64,000 nt of DNA from Pseudomonas lurida. Its GTDB lineage: Bacteria > Pseudomonadota > Gammaproteobacteria > Pseudomonadales > Pseudomonadaceae. A program made the translations under genes and the position numbers. The stretch is from positions 4,137,501 to 4,201,500 of the forward strand of contig NZ_PDJB01000001.1 of assembly GCF_002563895.1 (NCBI RefSeq). Direction: 5' to 3'. Shown piece after piece: positions 56,307 through 64,000 of this stretch (the first letter of the stretch is position 1; every line of letters starts with the position of its first letter). The notes beneath the pieces were generated by a model. It did not search any database. It was not told where the DNA came from and saw only the letters and a program-made list of their open reading frames with translations.

Positions 56307-57283
56307 AAGCGGTAATCGCCCGCGAGCCTGGCGGCCCAGAGGTGCTGCAGGTGGTAGAGCGCCCTGTCCCGCCATTGCACGCCGGTGAAGTGCTGATTCG
56401 TGTAGCGGCGGCTGGGGTCAATCGGCCCGACCTGATGCAACGCAATGGCTCGCCCGTTCCCCCGGGTGTCACCGATGTGCTGGGCCTGGAAGCAGCGGGC
56501 ATGGTTGTCGCGGTGGGCGCGGATGTGGATGAGTTCGCCACCGGCGATCGCGTGATGGCCTTGCTCAATGGCGGCGGCTACGCCGAATACTGCGTGGCGC
56601 AGGCGGCGCATTGCTTGCCGGTGCCTGCGGGCTTGTCACTGCACGATGCCGCTGGGGTGCCGGAAGCGGCTTTTGCCGTGTGGCATAACCTGTTTGAACT
56701 GGGCCGTTTGCGCAGTGGCGACACGGCGCTGATCCACGGTGCCGCGAGTGGCGTCGGCAGCTTTGCCGTGCAGTGTGCGCACGCCGCCGGTGCGCGAGTG
56801 ATTGCCACCGCAGGCGGCCCGCAGAAAGTCGCGATGCTGCAAGCGCTGGGCGTATGGCGCGCGGTTGACCGTCACCTTGAAGACTTCGTCGACGCAGTAA
56901 ACGACTGCACCGAAGGGCGCGGCGTCGACGTGGTGCTGGATAACGTCGGCGGCCCTTACGTGGCGCGCAACCTTGCCGCCATGGCCATGGGCGCTCGGCA
57001 CGTGAGCCTGTCGTTCCTGCAAGGCGCCCGCATCGAGTTGGACTTACAGGTGCTGATGCGCAAAAACCTCAGCCTCACCTCCTCTACCCTGCGCCCCAAA
57101 AGCCATGCCGAAAAAGCCCGCCTGGCCGTGTGCATCCGTTCGCGTTTCCTGCCCTGGCTGGCCTCCGGTTTGGTGCGCCCGCAGGTCCATGCACTGTTGC
57201 CACTGGCTCAAGCCGCCGACGCGCACCGCCTGCTGGAAGCCAATGCCAATGTCGGCAAAGTCGTGCTGACCGTCGCCGAATAA
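56303..57283 (+). CDS. Zinc-type quinone oxidoreductase (MDR superfamily)
   Basis: A 326-residue NADPH:quinone oxidoreductase-like enzyme. AGVNRPDLMQRNG (substrate loop), GLEAAGMVVAVG, the NADPH fold GAASGVGSFAVQCAHAAGARVI and the late GRGVDVVLDNVGG are present. There are no zinc-site Cys, so it belongs to the zinc-free QOR branch despite the family name. Start ATG overlaps the RidA stop. Acts on a quinone or enone; substrate unknown. Confidence 0.92.
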   Translation: MKAVIAREPGGPEVLQVVERPVPPLHAGEVLIRVAAAGVNRPDLMQRNGSPVPPGVTDVLGLEAAGMVVAVGADVDEFATGDRVMALLNGGGYAEYCVAQAAHCLPVPAGLSLHDAAGVPEAAFAVWHNLFELGRLRSGDTALIHGAASGVGSFAVQCAHAAGARVIATAGGPQKVAMLQALGVWRAVDRHLEDFVDAVNDCTEGRGVDVVLDNVGGPYVARNLAAMAMGARHVSLSFLQGARIELDLQVLMRKNLSLTSSTLRPKSHAEKARLAVCIRSRFLPWLASGLVRPQVHALLPLAQAADAHRLLEANANVGKVVLTVAE

Positions 57284-57297
57284 CCTGGAGCCCCCTC

Positions 57298-57738
57298 ATG
57301 ACCCACCGCGTGTTTTTCCTCAACGGGCCCAACGCCAACCTCTACGGGCAGGACAAAAACGGCACCTACGGCAGCGAAAGTTTCGCCAGCATCGAAGCCC
57401 GTTGCCAACGCCATGCCGCCGCGCTGGGCCTGAGCCTGGACTTTCGCCAGAGCAACCACGAAGGCGTGCTGGTGGACTGGCTCCAGGAAGCACGCATGAA
57501 CGCCGACGCCATCGTGATCAACGCGGCCGGGCTGAGCTACAGCAGCGTGCCGATCCTTGACGCACTGCTGGCCTTCGACGGCCCGATCATCGAAGCGCAC
57601 ATGAGCAATATCTGGAAGCGCGAAAGCTTCCGGCATCACTCCTACGTGTCCAAAGCCGCTACCGGCGTGATCGCCGGGCTAGGGACGCTGGGTTATGAAC
57701 TGGCACTGACTGCCGTCGCTGCGTTGCTGACATCTTGA
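57298..57738 (+). CDS. Type II 3-dehydroquinase homologue with altered active site
   Basis: A 146-residue AroQ-fold protein. FRQSNHEGVLVDWLQ, Asn75, His101 in HMSN, Arg108 and FRHHSYVSKAA match type II dehydroquinases. Two conserved active-site positions differ: the Arg at 19 in LLGxREP is Asp (LYGQDKNG), and the THTS block is SYSS, so the His at 81 is Tyr. Tyr24 is kept. I would not call this biosynthetic aroQ; it may act on a different cyclic substrate. It lies 14 bp after the oxidoreductase and 76 bp before the monooxygenase. Confidence 0.85.
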   Translation: MTHRVFFLNGPNANLYGQDKNGTYGSESFASIEARCQRHAAALGLSLDFRQSNHEGVLVDWLQEARMNADAIVINAAGLSYSSVPILDALLAFDGPIIEAHMSNIWKRESFRHHSYVSKAATGVIAGLGTLGYELALTAVAALLTS

Positions 57739-57814
57739 AACCACAACGCATCAAGCCAGCGCCTTCGGTTGAAATCGATGTTGCAGACAAACCCTCACTT
57801 TCCAGGAACCGCCC

Positions 57815-59068
57815 ATGTCAGTAGAAACCATCAACACCCTGGTAGTCGGCGCAGGCCAGGCCGGTGTCGCCATGAGCGAACACCTGTCCCTGATGGGCGT
57901 GCCCCACATCGTGCTCGAGCGCCACCGCATCGCCGAACGCTGGCGCTCGGAACGCTGGGACTCCCTCGTCGCCAACGGCCCGGCCTGGCACGACCGCTTC
58001 CCCGGCCTTGCTTTTGAAGGGATTTCACCCGAGGCCTTTCCACCGAAAGAACGCATGGCGGACTACTTCGAAGCCTATGTGCACCAGTTGCAGGCCCCCG
58101 TACGCACGGGTGTGGACGTACAGTCGGTGGAGCGCCATGTGGGCCGCCCCGGGTTCAAGGTCACCACCTCCGCTGGCGTGATCGAAGCCGCCAACGTAGT
58201 TGCTGCCACCGGCCCGTTCCAGCGCCCGTCCATCCCGAATATCGTCCCCGCCAGCGCGCCAATTCATCAACTGCATTCCTCTGCCTACAAGAACCCTGGC
58301 CAACTGCCCGAAGGTGCCGTACTCGTGGTCGGCGCCGGCGCTTCCGGCTCGCAGATCGCCGAAGAATTGCAAAAGGCCGGCAAGACCGTGTACCTCTCGG
58401 TCGGCGAACACTACCGCCCGCCCCGCGCCTACCGCAGCCGCGACTACTGCTGGTGGTTGGGTGCGCTGGGCCTGTGGGACGAAGTCAAAATCCAGCCGAA
58501 GAAGAAGCACGTGGCGTTTGCAGTAAGTGGCTATGAGGGTGGCAAGACCGTCGACTTCCGCCGACTCGCGCACCAAGGGATTCAACTGGTGGGCGTCACC
58601 CAGGATTGGGCGGACGGTGTCATGACGTTCCAGCCGGGCTTGGCCGAGAACGTGGCCGAAGGCGACCGCGCTTACTTTGATGTGCTGCGCGATGCAGATG
58701 CCTACATCGAGGCGAACGGGTTGCCGTTCCCCCTGGAGCCGCAAGCCTGGGAATTGTTGCCCGACCCGGAGTGCCTGGTGAATCCGACCCTCAGCCTGGA
58801 TCTGGCTGAGGCCGGCGTGACCACCATCCTGTGGGCGACCGGTTTCACATTCGATTTCAGCTGGTTGAAAGTGGATGCGTTTGACGACAACGGCGAGCCG
58901 TTCCACAAGCGCGGGATTTCGGCGCAAAGCGGCATTTACTTTTTGGGGCTGCCGAACCTGGTCAACCGCGCGTCATCATTCATCTATGGGGTGTGGCACG
59001 ATGCGAAGTACGTGGCGGACCATATCGTGTTGCAGAACGCGTACAAGGCCTACAAAAAGCCCGAGTAA
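57815..59068 (+). CDS. Flavin-containing monooxygenase
   Basis: A 417-residue class B flavoprotein monooxygenase. FAD site GAGQAG is at ~12-17, NADPH site GAGASG near 172-177, and the FMO fingerprint is seen as QLHSSAYKNP, with ATG near ATGF in the C-terminal ILWATGFTFDFSW. It inserts oxygen into N, S or carbonyl groups. Last gene of the RidA operon. Its substrate is not shown by the sequence. Confidence 0.92.
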   Translation: MSVETINTLVVGAGQAGVAMSEHLSLMGVPHIVLERHRIAERWRSERWDSLVANGPAWHDRFPGLAFEGISPEAFPPKERMADYFEAYVHQLQAPVRTGVDVQSVERHVGRPGFKVTTSAGVIEAANVVAATGPFQRPSIPNIVPASAPIHQLHSSAYKNPGQLPEGAVLVVGAGASGSQIAEELQKAGKTVYLSVGEHYRPPRAYRSRDYCWWLGALGLWDEVKIQPKKKHVAFAVSGYEGGKTVDFRRLAHQGIQLVGVTQDWADGVMTFQPGLAENVAEGDRAYFDVLRDADAYIEANGLPFPLEPQAWELLPDPECLVNPTLSLDLAEAGVTTILWATGFTFDFSWLKVDAFDDNGEPFHKRGISAQSGIYFLGLPNLVNRASSFIYGVWHDAKYVADHIVLQNAYKAYKKPE

Positions 59069-59399
59069 GCAGGGGCGTTCTTTTCGCAACCACAACGCCC
59101 ACACACAACGCCGCTCCCCTGTGGGCGTCGTCGAGCCTTGGCAAGGCTACGATGACCGCCAGCCACCGCCGGGATATGTCCTGCAGCAAGCTTCACCACC
59201 GTGCTCGATTGCCTACAGGTGCGTCAGAATCCGCCGGCTTTGTGTGTTTCCCCCGTCTACTAACCTGCGCACAGCTGGCCCCTCTGTTTAGTAGCCGGGA
59301 GGCTACGCTAGCTGAACGCTAGCGCTTCGAGTTTTTAACCCATCGATTCACGAGTCGTCGTAACCCTCTTACAACGACTCGCGATTTCATACAGTGCGT
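59069..59399. other. Gene-free stretch between monooxygenase and msrA
   Basis: 331 bp. No ORF with a ribosome binding site. Repeated tracts such as AGTAGCCGGGAGGCTACGCT (a GTAGCC/GGCTAC hairpin near 59290) and CGCTAGCTGAACGCTAGCG (59308 onward) form small palindromes. ACGACTCGCGATTTC resembles ACGAGTCGTCG further left. No function seen. Confidence 0.5.
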
Positions 59400-59906
59400 T
59401 CAGCCACGCTTGGGCAGCTTCCAGTTCGGCCGGATAAAGTGGCACGTATACCCATTAGGAATTCGCTCCAGATAATCCTGATGCTCCGGCTCCGCCTCCC
59501 AAAACGGTCCGGCCGGCTCGATCTCAGTCACCACCCGACCCGGCCATAGTTTCGAAGCCTCCACATCCGCAGCGGTATCCTCGGCAATATCGCGCTGCTG
59601 CTCGCTCAAGTAATAAATCGCCGAACGATAGCTCGGACCAACGTCATTGCCCTGACGGTTAGGCGTGCTCGGGTCATGGATCTGGAAAAAGAACTCAAGA
59701 ATCTGCCGGTAGGTGATCACCGCCGGGTCAAATACGATTTCGATCGCTTCGGCATGGTTTCCGTGGTTGCGGTAGGTCGCGTTCGGCACGTCGCCGCCGG
59801 TGTAGCCGACGCGGGTCTGCAGCACGCCGGGGTAGCGTCGGAGCAGGTCTTGCATGCCCCAGAAGCAGCCGCCGGCGAGGATGGCGGTTTCGGTTGAATT
59901 GGTCAT
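59400..59906 (-). CDS. msrA: Peptide methionine sulfoxide reductase A
   Basis: A 168-residue enzyme that reduces Met-S-sulfoxide. The active site is [10 protein letters not shown] with the catalytic Cys14 and YTGGD; the acid/base ligand block is [13 protein letters not shown] start at the ATG at 59906, which has AAGGGCAG upstream; the ORF start at 59936 lacks support. Stands alone; no MsrB fused. A cytoplasmic repair enzyme. Confidence 0.95.
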   Translation of the reverse strand: MTNSTETAILAGGCFWGMQDLLRRYPGVLQTRVGYTGGDVPNATYRNHGNHAEAIEIVFDPAVITYRQILEFFFQIHDPSTPNRQGNDVGPSYRSAIYYLSEQQRDIAEDTAADVEASKLWPGRVVTEIEPAGPFWEAEPEHQDYLERIPNGYTCHFIRPNWKLPKRG

Positions 59907-60001
59907 GGTCTGCCCTTGCGTTTGGTGGATACACACGTAGTTATGGGGCTGTGTTGGCCAATAGCAAGATTCACGCTCTTATCACGCAGCGAGCCGAGAC
60001 C

Positions 60002-61348
60002 TCAGGGTTTGAAGTTTTTCATCAGTTTGAACAGATGGCCGGGCCAGATCCAGCGTGCCTTGGGCGGGTCGCGGGTGTCTGCGAGGCTGCCCAGGAGCGT
60101 GTGAGTGGGCAACTCACCGGCAAGAACCTCCGAGGTCGAACGCTGTTGCACTTGATCGCTCTGCAGGTCAGTGACTTTGTATATCCGGCCATTGGACTTA
60201 TCCATCGTATAGCCGGCGGCCTTGCCGTATTCGGTGAGGTTCCAGACCCCGTTGACGACGTCGGTGATCACCTTGGAGGGGGGTAGCTTTATGTCCTTGT
60301 GCGTGGTGGTGACGATATGGTCCGCGGCCTTGGCGTATTCAAAGGTGGCGAACTCACTGCCGAGTGGGGGTTGATCCGCGCCTTCACTGGAGAATATTTT
60401 CACCATTCGCTCCAGGAACGGTATGCCGCCAATATGGGTGAACGCCCCGTTGTCTGGACTCAGAATGTGTCGCACGAAGCCCTGGTCGATACGGGTGCTG
60501 CTGAACGCTGAACTGGTCAAAACGCTTGAGGCAATGGCGGCGTCCTCAGGCTTGAAATCGAACGTTGTCCAATACTCGTCTACGTAGTAGCCATTACTGC
60601 CAATGAGCTGGCGACCGTCGCTGTAATGACGATAGTTTGCGAGTGCATGAACCAAGAGGTCGACGTGACGTAGATCCGCACCTTCTGACTGTGCATGAGC
60701 GTACATATCCGATATCAAAGCACGGTCATCCCGCGTGAGGAATTCGCTGCGCCGTTGAGCGCCATTCTCAAAGGTCGCAGGTGGATGGGCGACGGGTGGT
60801 TCGCTGCCGCGAAACAAGCGCGAAATCATAATCTCGTAACCCGTAGCGGGGGGTGACTTCGTACCCGAATTGGCTGAAGACTCCATCGACTGTATCGATT
60901 CCCACGCCGCCCGTCGCTCGTTAACCGTGAAGGCGCCACCGTTGTCGCGGGCGATCAGGTTGAGTTGATCTCGCCCTAGGCCGTTGAAGGGGTTGCTGTC
61001 ATGCCCATTGAGGAAACCGGTCGCTTGTCGCGCACGTGCCAAGAGTTCCGGGTGGCGGGTAGTTGGAATCTCTGCGTCATGTTGCGCCTTATTGGCGAAA
61101 TACTTATTGTCGGTGATCGCCTCGAGTGAATCGGCGCTCTGTTGGCCCAGTGGTATTTCAGCCCGTATTGCTGCCTCATTCAATTGACGCGCCAGGATCG
61201 AGACGGTGGCGATGCCGTTATTGCTTGTGGCAGTGAGCGCATCAGTGCTGCCATTATCAGACGAGACCGCGGACGCAGTAGCAACGCTTGGGGAATCACT
61301 CGTCACGCGGGTGTTAGACGATGATGCAGAAGGATTGATAGTGATCAT
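60002..61348 (-). CDS. HrpK-like candidate type III effector
   Basis: A 448-residue protein. The first ~45 residues are Ser/Thr-rich with no Sec signal. Residues ~50-150 (LARQLNEAAIRAEI, then YFANKAQHDAEIPTT, ELLARARQATGFLNG, NPFNGLGRDQLNLIARDNGGAFTVNERRAAWE) match my recollection of the HrpK-domain family seen in Pseudomonas. The C-terminal half is not familiar. AAGGTG lies eight bases before the ATG. It is in the same direction as a secreted-protein gene 103 bp upstream. No good hrp box precedes it. Type III secretion is inferred from the N-terminus and the resemblance. Confidence 0.75.
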   Translation of the reverse strand: MITINPSASSSNTRVTSDSPSVATASAVSSDNGSTDALTATSNNGIATVSILARQLNEAAIRAEIPLGQQSADSLEAITDNKYFANKAQHDAEIPTTRHPELLARARQATGFLNGHDSNPFNGLGRDQLNLIARDNGGAFTVNERRAAWESIQSMESSANSGTKSPPATGYEIMISRLFRGSEPPVAHPPATFENGAQRRSEFLTRDDRALISDMYAHAQSEGADLRHVDLLVHALANYRHYSDGRQLIGSNGYYVDEYWTTFDFKPEDAAIASSVLTSSAFSSTRIDQGFVRHILSPDNGAFTHIGGIPFLERMVKIFSSEGADQPPLGSEFATFEYAKAADHIVTTTHKDIKLPPSKVITDVVNGVWNLTEYGKAAGYTMDKSNGRIYKVTDLQSDQVQQRSTSEVLAGELPTHTLLGSLADTRDPPKARWIWPGHLFKLMKNFKP

Positions 61349-61450
61349 TAGAATTCACCTTGCTTAACGGCATGTGAACGTTCATACAAAAGGTTTCGCG
61401 CCGCTACAGTGCACTCGCAGTTGAAATAACTACGAGTGCCACGCCGCTAA

Positions 61451-61957
61451 TTAATACCGATATTTAAATGTCACAGAATCGACGCCAGCAGGACGAGCAT
61501 AAGGTGGCGTACCACCCAATACCCTGTGATAAATCGTGACTTTCGAACCATGACCGAAGGACTGATCATTAAAAACCATTAACACACCCGAAGAATTCGG
61601 GGAGATAGTTTCACAGTTTTTTTCGGCGCTGAAAGGACGAAAATAACATAATTCCACGTCATCCCTAAGCGTCCCAGGATAATACGTCGTACTCCAGCGA
61701 ATCTCTAGCAACTGCTTGGGATCATTAAGTGTTCCAGGGGGAATATCGGGATACAAAACATTGAAGTTCGCAAAACCGACACCAGGATCAGTGTGGGAGT
61801 TAGATAATACGAGCACTTGCCCTGGTGCTCCCGACTTAGTAATAGAAAACTCCGTCGCCCATGCGATCTCTTTTGTAAACACCACTAAAACAGCAAGTAC
61901 GGCGAGCGAGAACCGATTTGCACGGTTGCGGCCTGCATATACAATCGAGCTTTTCAT
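61451..61957 (-). CDS. Secreted protein of unknown function
   Basis: A 168-residue protein with a signal peptide (MKSSIVYAGRNRANRFSLAVLAVLVVFTKEIAWA), cut before TEFSI. The mature part looks beta-rich (GQVLVLSNS, LLEIRWSTTYYP, GSKVTIYHRVLGG) with two Cys (ELCYFRPFSAEKNCE), so a disulphide is likely. No family recognised. The region is more AT-rich than its neighbours, which suggests later acquisition. I start at the ATG at 61957 because AGGGTG is upstream. It may share a transcript with the HrpK-like gene. Confidence 0.72.
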   Translation of the reverse strand: MKSSIVYAGRNRANRFSLAVLAVLVVFTKEIAWATEFSITKSGAPGQVLVLSNSHTDPGVGFANFNVLYPDIPPGTLNDPKQLLEIRWSTTYYPGTLRDDVELCYFRPFSAEKNCETISPNSSGVLMVFNDQSFGHGSKVTIYHRVLGGTPPYARPAGVDSVTFKYRY

Positions 61958-62202
61958 AATCTTCACCCTAGCATCAGAAGTTAGTACCTGAGGTTCCAAT
62001 CATTCCAGCAGTAGGAATCACACCCCTACCCTTGCACGATTTTTCAATTCAAGTAAGGCACTCACTTCCTAAAAGCATGAAGTCCCTATCTGTAATACTT
62101 GCAAGTAGGACTTCGTCAGCAACTTCCTAGTCCCGCCTCTGCTCTATTAAAACGCCCTGTTTCAAGGCATGATGTGCCCTCACATCAAGGACGATAAAAA
62201 CT

Positions 62203-63237
62203 GTGAAACACACCCTCACCGCGCTACTGCTGGTTTGCCTGGCAACGCCTGTATTCGCCGATACCACCTCTATCGGCTTCAAGAACATCACCGTCGCCGA
62301 TGCGCAGCGCCCTTTGCAAATGGTCGTCTGGTACCCCACCGCCACCACCACGACACCGGAGCTGATCCGCGATGACGCAGTGTTCTTCGGCGCCCTCGCG
62401 GTGCCCGACGCGCCAGCAGAGAGCCGCGAACACCCCTTGGTGGTGCTGTCCCACGGCTACGGCGGTAACTGGGGCAATCAGGTATGGCTGGCCAGCGCCT
62501 TGGCCCACGAGGGTTACATCGTGGCGGCGCTGAACCACCCCGGCACTACCAGCAAAGACCGCAGCCCCCAGGCTGCCGCGCAGTTGTGGGAACGGCCCAA
62601 AGACGTGAGCCGGGCCATCGATGCAGTGATCGCCCAGCCGACGCAATTCGGTGCAGTCGCGAAAGGCCACATCGCCGTGGTGGGCCATTCCATCGGCGGC
62701 TGGACCGCCATGGAAATCGCCGGTGCCCGTTTCGACCCGGACCTTTTCGCCCGGGACTGCAATGCCCATCCCAAGCTGGGCGGTTGCATCGGCTACCAGC
62801 AGATAAAACCCGCCGAGACACCGACTGCGAAGGCCCAACTGGCCGCAGCCCTGCGCGACGTACGTGTCGGCGCCGTGGTGACATTGGACCTGGGTCTCTC
62901 GCGCGGCCTCACCGACGCCAGCCTGGCCGCACTGCCGGTGCCGGTACTGGTGATCGCGGGCGGCGTACCCACGGAGGATATGGACCCCAACCTGGAGTCT
63001 GCCGACATGGTCCGGCGCCTGCCAAAAGCATCGACGCACTACGTAGAGATCACCGACGCCACGCACTTCAGCTTTATGTCGATCTGCAAGCCGGGCGGCA
63101 TGGCGTTGATCGAGGAAGACTCGCCAGGCGATGGCATGATCTGCCGGGATGGTGAGGGCGCGCGACCGAGGGCGGTTATTCAGCAGCAGGTGGTGGCGTT
63201 GATCGATGAATTTCTGGCGCGCTCCTTTCACCCTTGA
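62203..63237 (+). CDS. Exported alpha/beta hydrolase
   Basis: A 344-residue serine hydrolase with a signal peptide (MKHTLTALLLVCLATPVFA). VVLSHGYGGNWGNQ is the oxyanion region, VVGHSIGGWTAM the nucleophile elbow GHSIG, and DATHFSF the catalytic His; the acid is in the VLVIAGGVPTEDM region. The family is dienelactone-hydrolase/PAF-acetylhydrolase-like. Acts in the periplasm on an ester or lactone; substrate unknown. Confidence 0.9.
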   Translation: MKHTLTALLLVCLATPVFADTTSIGFKNITVADAQRPLQMVVWYPTATTTTPELIRDDAVFFGALAVPDAPAESREHPLVVLSHGYGGNWGNQVWLASALAHEGYIVAALNHPGTTSKDRSPQAAAQLWERPKDVSRAIDAVIAQPTQFGAVAKGHIAVVGHSIGGWTAMEIAGARFDPDLFARDCNAHPKLGGCIGYQQIKPAETPTAKAQLAAALRDVRVGAVVTLDLGLSRGLTDASLAALPVPVLVIAGGVPTEDMDPNLESADMVRRLPKASTHYVEITDATHFSFMSICKPGGMALIEEDSPGDGMICRDGEGARPRAVIQQQVVALIDEFLARSFHP

Positions 63238-63285
63238 AGAAGGCGCAATCACCTGAAACATCGCGATGAAGCCCCCGGAGTGATC

Positions 63286-64000
63286 GTGGATACCCCCAAA
63301 GACGCCTCGTTCGCCTACCAAGCGGTGTATCGCTACCTCGTCGAGATGATCGAGGCCAGCCCTGCGCAAGGCGAGCAGAAGTTACCGTCGCTGCGCCAGT
63401 TGGCGCAGCGCCTCGGCGTGTCGGTATCGACGACCAAGTACGCCTACTCGCTGCTCGAGGATGAAGGCCGGGTTTACGCCAAGCCCAAGTTCGGCTACTT
63501 CACGCGTTGGGTGCCGGGGCCTTTATCGACTGGACACCCGCCGACCCTGCTCGACCAAGTCTTTGCCAGCGCCCGGCAGCCAGGCATGCTGGCCCTGAGC
63601 AGCGACGCCCCTGCGATGCTGCTCTCGCTGGAAAACCCGCTGCTGATGATCGAGCGGGAACTGGCGCGCCTTTACCCGCGTTCACTCAGCCCGCTCTATC
63701 TGCCGTTCGGTGAGCCAGAGTTGCGCGCGGCGTTGGCCGAGCACTACACCTGTTCCACTGCCAACTATTGGCAGGCCGACCAGGTGTACATCGGCGCGGA
63801 CCTGCACAGTGTGCTGGAGTTGTCGCTCAATGCCCTGGGGCTGGAGGGCACGGTGGCGCTGGTGGAATCGCCGTGCTCATGGGCGATCCTGCGCCAGTTG
63901 CAGGCGGCGCACATCCGCGTGATCGAAGTGCCCCTGGACGCCGACGGGCGCTTCGACCTGGTCGCGCTCGATGAACGGCTCAGGCAGGAGCCCATCCGCC
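63286..64000 (+). CDS. MocR/GntR-type regulator with aminotransferase-like domain, 5' part
   Basis: The reading frame is open to the window edge, so the C-terminal part is missing. It starts at GTG (63286) with CGGAG five bases upstream; an ATG 21 bp earlier runs into a stop. Residues ~9-70 form a GntR-type winged helix (YRYLVEMIEASP, PSLRQLAQRLGVSVSTTKYAYSLLEDEG). An aminotransferase class I-like domain begins at ~120 (YLPFGEPELRAALAEHY, then VYIGADLHSVLELSLNALG). The PLP lysine is beyond the window. By family, it probably senses a PLP-linked amino compound. Confidence 0.9.
   Translation, partial: MDTPKDASFAYQAVYRYLVEMIEASPAQGEQKLPSLRQLAQRLGVSVSTTKYAYSLLEDEGRVYAKPKFGYFTRWVPGPLSTGHPPTLLDQVFASARQPGMLALSSDAPAMLLSLENPLLMIERELARLYPRSLSPLYLPFGEPELRAALAEHYTCSTANYWQADQVYIGADLHSVLELSLNALGLEGTVALVESPCSWAILRQLQAAHIRVIEVPLDADGRFDLVALDERLRQEPIR

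Noticed and set aside
61370..61397. hrp-box-like sequence upstream of the HrpK-like gene (GAAACC-N14-TCACATG)
   Set aside because: It differs from the consensus in both halves and in spacing, so it is not called as a promoter.
61969..61997. GGAACC half-site upstream of the secreted-protein gene
   Set aside because: The -35-like half is perfect, but there is no CCACNNA 15 or 16 bases downstream, and the gene product has a Sec signal.

Overview
The window reads as chromosome of a fluorescent Pseudomonas (P. fluorescens group). The grounds are GC-rich coding with strong codon bias, many REP/REPIN palindromes of the GCGGGCTTGCTCGC type, and Pseudomonas-style neighbourhoods: gltX beside tRNA-Glu/Ala, uvrB divergent from an aromatic aminotransferase, and protealysin with emfourin. 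No integrase, transposase, phage gene or CRISPR array was found.

Layout. 1-4.9 kb: the 3' part of a GGDEF-EAL gene converges on a three-gene minus-strand operon behind a good hrp box (GGAACT-N15-CCACGAA). The operon encodes a proline-rich protein and two proteins with a papain/calpain-like Cys-His domain, present once in one and three times in the other. I infer type III secretion substrates of an unrecognised family. 5.2-8.2 kb: a TetR-led operon (TetR, alpha/beta hydrolase, thioesterase, dusC) with a perfect palindromic operator. 8.3-10.5 kb: gltX followed by a duplicated tRNA-Ala/tRNA-Glu pair. 10.7-14.6 kb: uvrB, an aromatic aminotransferase and a small membrane protein. 14.6-19.3 kb: two LysR genes, each divergent from a target (succinate-semialdehyde dehydrogenase; MFS exporter). 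19.3-21.7 kb: emfourin, protealysin and a divergent DRGH nuclease. 21.7-22.3 kb: a structured non-coding repeat containing a three-way-junction fold. 22.8-25.9 kb: a cobalamin riboswitch ahead of a BtuFCD-like ABC transporter.

25.9-42.1 kb is mostly housekeeping and accessory metabolism: acetyltransferases, an esterase, TspO, a nucleotidyltransferase, a DUF1963 protein, solA, a LysE exporter, GST, a TetR/DUF4442 pair with tandem operators, an OPT transporter, a chemoreceptor and trmK. 42.1-45.8 kb is a glucarate module (GntR, MFS, gudD). 46-48.5 kb is a divergent pair that looks like organosulfur scavenging. 48.6-59.1 kb is a large uncharacterised uptake/catabolic locus. Its minus-strand operon holds a fused amino-acid ABC permease-ATPase, a phytanoyl-CoA-dioxygenase-like enzyme, a binding protein, a class II aldolase, DUF1028 and an ArgE-like deacetylase. 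LysR and a plus-strand operon (RidA, quinone oxidoreductase, a dehydroquinase homologue with altered active site, a flavin monooxygenase) flank it. 59.4-64 kb holds msrA, a HrpK-like candidate effector, an AT-richer secreted protein, an exported hydrolase and a truncated MocR regulator.

The strongest candidates for something undescribed are the hrp-box operon with its Cys/His domain and pseudo-domain repeats, the 48.6-59.1 kb catabolic locus with its odd AroQ homologue, and the three-way-junction element near 21.9 kb.
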